A DNA stretch of 64,000 bases from Vitellaria paradoxa (taxonomy: Eukaryota > Streptophyta > Magnoliopsida > Ericales > Sapotaceae). Of this stretch, positions 59,229 through 64,000 are shown piece by piece (position 1 is the stretch's first letter; each line of letters opens with the position of its first letter). The notes beneath the pieces were generated by a model. That model did no database searches. It was given only the letters and a program-made list of their open reading frames with translations, and had not been told where the DNA came from. Both the position numbers and the translations under genes were made by a program. The DNA lies in NCBI GenBank assembly GCA_019916065.1, contig CM034240.1:33989149-34053148 (forward strand). The letters run 5' to 3'.

Positions 59229-59800
59229 GTCATGTGAAGCGATTCCCAATTGGTGGTAGAGTAAGTGCAAGGAGAATACGTGACTGGGGAGAAAAGTATA
59301 GACGAGTATTACCAAATGGCCAAAGAGTTGGCCAACAAATTTTCTAAGATAACATTAGAAAGAGTCCCTAGATCGAACAATAATGAGGCTAATCGGCTTG
59401 CCAGAGTAGTCTTCTCAAAAGAGGAAGACCTAGATGTGCCAATGGAAACACTTAATTCTCCGAGCATCCGAATGCCAAAGGTATAACAAATCAAGGTTAC
59501 AGCTTTGTGGGCTAAGCCGATCAAAGACTATTTGGAGAAATGACTTCTTCTAGAGGATCAGAATAAATGAAGAAGGATACAATACCGGGCTACAAGGTAT
59601 GTGTTGGTCAACGACATTCTTTATAAAAGGGGCCATATTGTGCCACTGCTCTAATGTGTAAATGAGGAAGAAACAAACTACATCCTAAGGGAAATCCATA
59701 AAGAGATCTGTGGGAATCATTTAGGGTGGAAGGTGTTGGCCAAGAAAGTCCTACAAGCTGTTTACTATTGGCCGACCATAGAAAAAGAAGCATAGCATAC
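59229..59800 (+). pseudogene. RNase H C-terminal end and integrase H2C2 piece of the 56-61 kb element
   Basis: Immediately after the protease linker, SDSQLVVE and VQGEYVTGEKSIDEYYQMAK begin; this is the middle-to-end of RNase H (SDSQLVVxQV), with ERVPRSNNNEANRLA after it. Then YILREIHKEICGNH and WKVLAKKVLQAVYYWPTI (59,683-59,788) form the integrase N-terminal zinc-binding motif start. The catalytic core of integrase does not follow; instead the antisense ORF's end is reached at 59,800. The deletion joins 'SPGAD' directly to 'SDSQLVV', removing RT and the first half of RNase H. Confidence 0.8.
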
Positions 59801-60461
59801 CCTCTTCGCTCAATCAACCACAAGCTAGGAAGCAACAGATCAGCTTGTCTTCTTCCGTCTCCCATGAGCAGAACTCCCAGCCATCACTGAACATAAAAAA
59901 GAAGTGATCTTTCGAATATTTAATAGAGGAAGCATAACTAACCGCTAGATTAAAGTCCCTCACCTAAGCCGAGAAGTAGTACTAGCCCCGGCTTGCCTCG
60001 ATAGCTCTATAACTATGACGGAACTCATTTGCCATGATGTGCTCATTTGTCATAGCTTTCCAAAGGACAGCATAGTCGACCAAGATTTGCCAACTGTTTG
60101 GTGTAAGCTAGGTTGGGTCCAAATTGAGTCCGGCCAACACTTCTTTGATCGGGCGTGCTAGCGGGAATCGAAGCCCACTTAATAGGGCGGCCTCATACAT
60201 AGTGATGACCTTAGGCACTAATGAAGAACAAGCCAAATCCTTGGGCACAAGCCATCGGTCGAGTAAATGTTTTGGGGTTTAGAAGGCCTTCAAAAGTTTT
60301 TTAAGTTTGGCCTTATCAATCACCAAGTGAATCACAACACAATTAAGATCTGGGTTTCCCCTTCCTGACATCGACGTCCCCTTATGGTGGGAATTGGGAT
60401 CACCAACGAAAGATTTAGGACTATGAGCAAAAGAGGGACTGGGGCCATCAATTCTTGTCAA
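59801..60461 (-). pseudogene. Antisense extra ORF with Transposase_28-like (putative gypsy-type transposon) domain
   Basis: On the minus strand one frame runs from about 60,461 to 59,801 with a few stops. It reads MYEAALLSGLRFPLARPIKE, VLAGLNLDPT-stop-LTPNSWQIL, VDYAVLWKAM, FRHSYRAIEASRG-stop-YYFSA, FFFMFSDGWEFCSWETEEDK and LICCFLACG. 'SGLRFPL...LNL.P.QL.PNSW..L' and 'GWYYFS' are the marks of the Transposase_28 family found in plant gypsy elements. The stops at 60,108-60,110 and 59,982-59,984 fall where Gln and Trp are expected. Antisense additional ORFs between pol and the 3' LTR are known in the Tat lineage. Its role is unknown. Confidence 0.8.
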
Positions 60462-61089
60462 GGAAGATTATCAGGGGAGGACTTATTGCTACCCTCAAGA
60501 AGTATCAGTCTCGGATGGGAGGCTATGTTTTTAGAGGCTACTAAGGCTTGGAGTTTATAATGGTAGTATTCGAAGATCAAAAGGGTGCAGATAGATTTAT
60601 GGAAAACGGAGTCCTTCATAAACCATACCGTACTAGGAAGACTATTCTCTCTCTAGTAAAACCACAAGTAACACAGAAAAAACCAAAGCATATAGAAAGT
60701 GAGAAGAAGTAGCATGTGTGAAGAAAACGTACCAAAGAAAAGAGAAGTTTTTTCTACTGAAAACTCTCAAAGCAACAATGACGCATTGGTTCAAGCGGGA
60801 GGCAAAGAAGAATGAGAAAGGTGGAAGGCACAAATTAATAAGAACTACCTATTTGAAATTCACAGACCCAATTGAGCCACGTGGCAAGCATCAAACGAAT
60901 GCAAGCTACAATAGATGCGGAAAGTGTATCCAACATTGACGCATGGCAATGAGGTGAAGGGGCATAATTGTACTGCATGCTGATATAATGATAATAACTG
61001 ACATGCATTAAATGTGCACGTGCCTCAAAGACGGCTCAACCATTAGATTCCTTCATGTCTACTAGGAGATCTAGGGAATCAAGGACAAC
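60462..61089. other. Internal region between antisense ORF and 3' LTR
   Basis: About 630 bp with no supported ORF. The minus-strand head of the antisense gene probably lies here. A purine-rich stretch at 60,730-60,830 is present, but no sharp polypurine tract adjoins the 3' LTR ('caaggacaac' precedes it). Confidence 0.5.
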
Positions 61090-61648
61090 TGATGAGGGAG
61101 ATTTTCATGTTTATTTGAAATAACATAAAGACGTCTTGGTAACGTCAAGGGAGTCTCAAAGGAGGGCGAACTAACCTTCCGAATTGGCGAGGTTGGACAA
61201 ACCTAGAGCAAGCTCCCTAATTTAAGCAATAGATCGATTGAGTGCTAAGCCGAGCAAAAAAAACGCGTATGTGAGATCTCTGTGATCACAATCCCAAGAT
61301 CCATGCCTAAATTATTGGAGAAGAATCATCACAAAATAGGTAAGAAGCTCCCGAATTGATATAAATTTTATATTTTCATTATCTGAATAACGAAATGTCA
61401 ACAAATCAAGGAAAGAATTTCCAATTCAATCCTAATCGTAACTCCATAGTAATTGTATATAAATAAAGGTGAATTTCTAATGTCAGGTACATGATCTTTT
61501 ACTCTGCCGTTACTCTGTTGGATTATTCCTCATTATTATTGCTAACTTAATCATCAGAGAGTTTTTGGCAGACATCACATCAATGTTAATAAAGTGTAAG
61601 TTTCCATATCAAAGTTTGGGTTAAAGGCACAAATTTCTAGCATCTTCA
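61090..61648 (+). repeat. 3' LTR of the 56-61 kb element
   Basis: 559 bp, starting TGATGAGGG and ending 'ttctagcatcttca', followed at once by the TATCC duplication. A TATATAAATA box is conserved near 61,456-61,465. Confidence 0.92.
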
Positions 61649-62091
61649 TATCCTTTTTGATCAATTAAGTTTATTAAATTTAATAAGTTTAACATTAGTT
61701 TAAGTTTGATTTGCATATTTTTCAAGTCGAATTCAAACGAGTTTCTAATTGATTTAATTTCAAGTCAAATTTAACAGTCTAATACTTTTACCTTCTATTG
61801 ATTAGTTTATGGAACTAAAATTTAGATGTATTCAATATATAATACAAAGATGATAAAATTGTGGTAGTGCGGCCGTCCTCGTTATATTTTCAATTGAGTT
61901 CGAGCAAGTGTTAGATTAATTTGAATTCGACTTGAGTTCAGGTAGTCAAAACGCAGTTTACAACTAAAATAATAATTAAAATTTAAAACAACAAAACTGC
62001 CATAAAATTTAATGAAATGAATCTATACAATTAGAAAGATCATATCCCTTCGGGCTTCATATGGCTTGAATGAATGTGAACATTTGGAATT

Positions 62092-62484
62092 TCCAAAACT
62101 ACTTTGAAATCAAAATGGGCAACCCCCATGCCATACCCTGGATAAGAAAAAGAGAATATAAAACAATACCAAAAAAAAAAAAAAAAATAGCCCTACCTTT
62201 GGAAGCCATTAATTGAAACTATTTGTGTGAAATCATTTGTGAAATTATTGAAGTAGCCCTACTTTTAGACTTATCTTTTCTTTATATATATATATATATA
62301 TATCCAGAACTACTTTGAAATCAAAATGGGCAACCCCCATGCCATACCCTGGATAAAAGAAAATACAAAAAAAGAAAAAGAAAAAAATAGCCCTACCTTT
62401 GGAAGCCATTAACTGAAACTATTTGTGTGAAACCATTAGTGAAATTATTGAAGCGGCCCTACTTTTAGACTTTTCTATATACAT
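62092..62484 (+). repeat. 211-bp tandem duplication
   Basis: Two copies (62,092-62,302 and 62,303-62,484 or so) share 'actactttgaaatcaaaatg', 'ggcaacccccatgccat', 'atagccctacctttggaag', 'gaaactatttgtgtgaaa' and 'ccctacttttagactt'. The offset between copies is 211 bp. A pure TA run (62,283-62,303) lies at the junction and poly-A runs differ in length between the copies. No gene. Confidence 0.9.
62283..62303. repeat. (TA)n microsatellite at the duplication junction
   Basis: About ten TA units between the two copies of the 211-bp repeat. Confidence 0.9.
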
Positions 62485-62540
62485 ATATATGATACATGCT
62501 TGTCGGTAACTGAAAATAAAAGGAAAAAGGGAAAAAAATT

Positions 62541-62552
62541 GGGGGGGGGGGG
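62541..62552. repeat. G12 homopolymer
   Basis: Twelve consecutive G, followed by atcccc. Unusual in this AT-rich window; length could also be affected by sequencing. Confidence 0.95.
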
Positions 62553-64000
62553 ATCCCCACCTCTGTAGGGAAGTGGAATATGTGATTACAATCACACAAC
62601 AGATAGATTCATATTCAATTTAGAGAAAAATGAAGAAAAAGAAAAAAGAAAATTTATCAATCCATTGGCTTAAATACTAAAATGAATTGAACTCTTCATT
62701 TTTCTTTTTCTAAATGCATATATGTATATATATATCACAGGGAAGTGAATGTAATTTTCACATTAGTTAGTAATTAAAACCACGAAAGCCATTACAAAAT
62801 CATATCATTATCCGTAAATGAAGGGAAAGGAAAAAAAAAGAATGGCATCCCTATGTCCCTAACAATGAAGAAGCAAACCTTGTCTTAACATCTAACACAG
62901 TATCAATTATTAGAGATTTTCTTTTATATAAGATTAATTATACAGTAATATAATGAGAAAATATTATAATTAATATTGTTAAAATATCGATTTAAATCTT
63001 AAAATCTTACAATTTTACAATGTTAGAGTGGAAAAACTTGTTCGATTTTATGTAAAATCTTAATAGGAGCAAAATAGGTAAGATTTCGATCTTGGGACGT
63101 AAAATCAGTAAAATCTCGATTTTATAGGTAATTTTACCGATTTTACAAATTAAGTAATTTTTGTATAATTTTGTCAAATAAAATAGATTTTTATGATTTT
63201 TTTCAAGTAATGTGCCAAAACTATTTCACTTGTTACCTTCTTTTTTTTTTTAAGTTTTTTTTTTTTTATTCTATAACACTATTATTTATTATACTACATT
63301 CGTTGAGGACCACGTGCGTGATTGCACCAAATTGATTACCATAAATTAAATGTAGTAGTTAAGATAAAAACTAAGAAACCTATGATAAAATATTACAAAT
63401 ATATAAAAAAATTAGGATAAAATGAAGTCGATATTTTAATATCAACTGTATAGATCACACAAATCATGTTAACGGTCTCAATTGTGTAGTTGGGTAAAAG
63501 GAGTACAGAACCAGATATAAAATCTTTTGCAAACGTTATTGAGTATTCATTTTGTTAATATGAGTAACTTTTTTTGTATAGCATTTTTCTTGATACATGT
63601 CTTTTCTCTTTTCTCTTATTTATAAAATTATTAACTTATCAAAAAAATAAAAGTTCTAAATGAAACATTATAGCATAATAAACTATATGTTCATTTTATA
63701 GGAATTTGATAAAATATTACGATTTTACGATTCGATTTTACGATTCGATTTTTGGACCCTCTACCGATTTTAAGTAAAATCTTGATTTTAATAACCTTGA
63801 TTATAATATTCATTAGTTTGAGAAAAAAAAAATAATAGCATGTTTATGCATGTAAAACATATGATGAAGCGAATTGGGCAATGATAGAAATTATTTGGTT
63901 AAATTATTAATTATTGTATATTTTATGTGAAATTGATTTCTATTAATTCTTAATTTGATGATTAGGAACTTATATGATTATGTGAATATCTTAATTTTGT
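62553..64000. other. AT-rich intergenic, possible MITE at 62,970-63,800
   Basis: No gene seen. Phrases of the type 'aaaatcttacgattttac' cluster at 62,975-63,135 and 63,705-63,800, and the outer ones are roughly inverted relative to each other ('gttaaaatatcgattt' against 'aaaatcttgattttaataac'). This could be an old MITE, but no target duplication was found. Confidence 0.4.

Larger units (their letters stand above)
56231..61653 (+). mobile_element. Tat-like Ty3/gypsy element, RT and integrase core deleted, TATCC target duplication
   Basis: Direct LTRs (56,236-56,783 and 61,090-61,648) start TGATGAGG and end in ...ATCA / ...TTCA. TATCC flanks the element on both sides (56,231-56,235 and 61,649-61,653). 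After the 5' LTR, 'gttcgcgccataagtgggaa' (56,784-56,803) resembles the 'ttggcgccgtctgtgggaa' primer-site area of gypsy elements. The plus strand holds gag, a protease region, a short RNase H end and an H2C2 piece. The RT, most of RNase H and the integrase core are missing. An antisense ORF occupies the area before the 3' LTR. It is dead, with many stops. Confidence 0.93.

Noticed and set aside
59608..59865. Minus-strand 85-residue ORF next to the antisense Transposase_28-like ORF
   Set aside because: It is a different frame that partly mirrors the integrase motif. The conserved motifs lie in the neighbouring frame.

Overview
The window is plant nuclear DNA, most likely from a eudicot. It is AT-rich and gene-poor, with one spliced R2R3-MYB gene and families of plant-type LTR retrotransposons, a CACTA transposon, a MULE-type MITE and a LINE tail. 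I found no bacterial, organellar or viral genes and no RNA genes, and I cannot name the species.

Layout. About 1-7,115 (minus strand) is a decayed Ty3/gypsy element (element A) with gag, protease, reverse transcriptase, RNase H and integrase recognisable in order. It abuts, head to head, a second gypsy relic on the plus strand (element B, about 7,160-18,300) that keeps a gag fragment, post-pol signatures and an LTR but no pol. Element B is interrupted at 8,129-13,621 by a solo LTR. That solo LTR is itself interrupted at 9,942-12,669 by a second copy of the same LTR family in the opposite orientation. From 18,300 to 25,690 I see AT-rich intergenic DNA. The only gene likely to be functional is a three-exon subgroup-1 R2R3-MYB (MYB30/60/94/96 type) on the minus strand, 25,694-27,135. 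Upstream of it lie LTR-like relics in minus orientation (28,660-31,310) carrying a 542-bp MULE-type MITE with 9-bp target duplications, then a 3' LINE fragment (31,600-32,790, minus).

33,101-38,482 is a non-autonomous copia-like element with two 1-kb LTRs and a gag-only interior. 39,431-52,341 is a CACTA element with both ends, a GCT target duplication, subterminal repeat arrays, decayed TNP2-type and Transposase_24-type genes, and a third solo LTR of the 8.1-kb family (46,323-49,175) inside it. 52,342-56,235 is AT-rich intergenic DNA. 56,236-61,648 is a Tat-like gypsy element with paired LTRs and a TATCC target duplication. It has lost its RT and integrase core, and carries an antisense extra ORF resembling the 'putative gypsy-type transposon' (Transposase_28) domain. 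The rest, to 64,000, is AT-rich with a 211-bp tandem duplication and a possible MITE.

The genes do not form a pathway: a single regulatory gene sits in a sea of nested, mostly dead transposons. The best-supported items are the MYB gene structure, the three solo LTRs with matching 5-bp duplications, the CACTA boundaries, the MITE boundaries and the 56-61 kb element. The least usual are the inverted nesting of two solo LTRs of one family, the antisense ORF in an RT-less gypsy element, and a roughly 120-bp module shared in inverted orientation by a gypsy-type LTR and a copia-type LTR pair. All motif calls were made by eye; nothing was run against a database.
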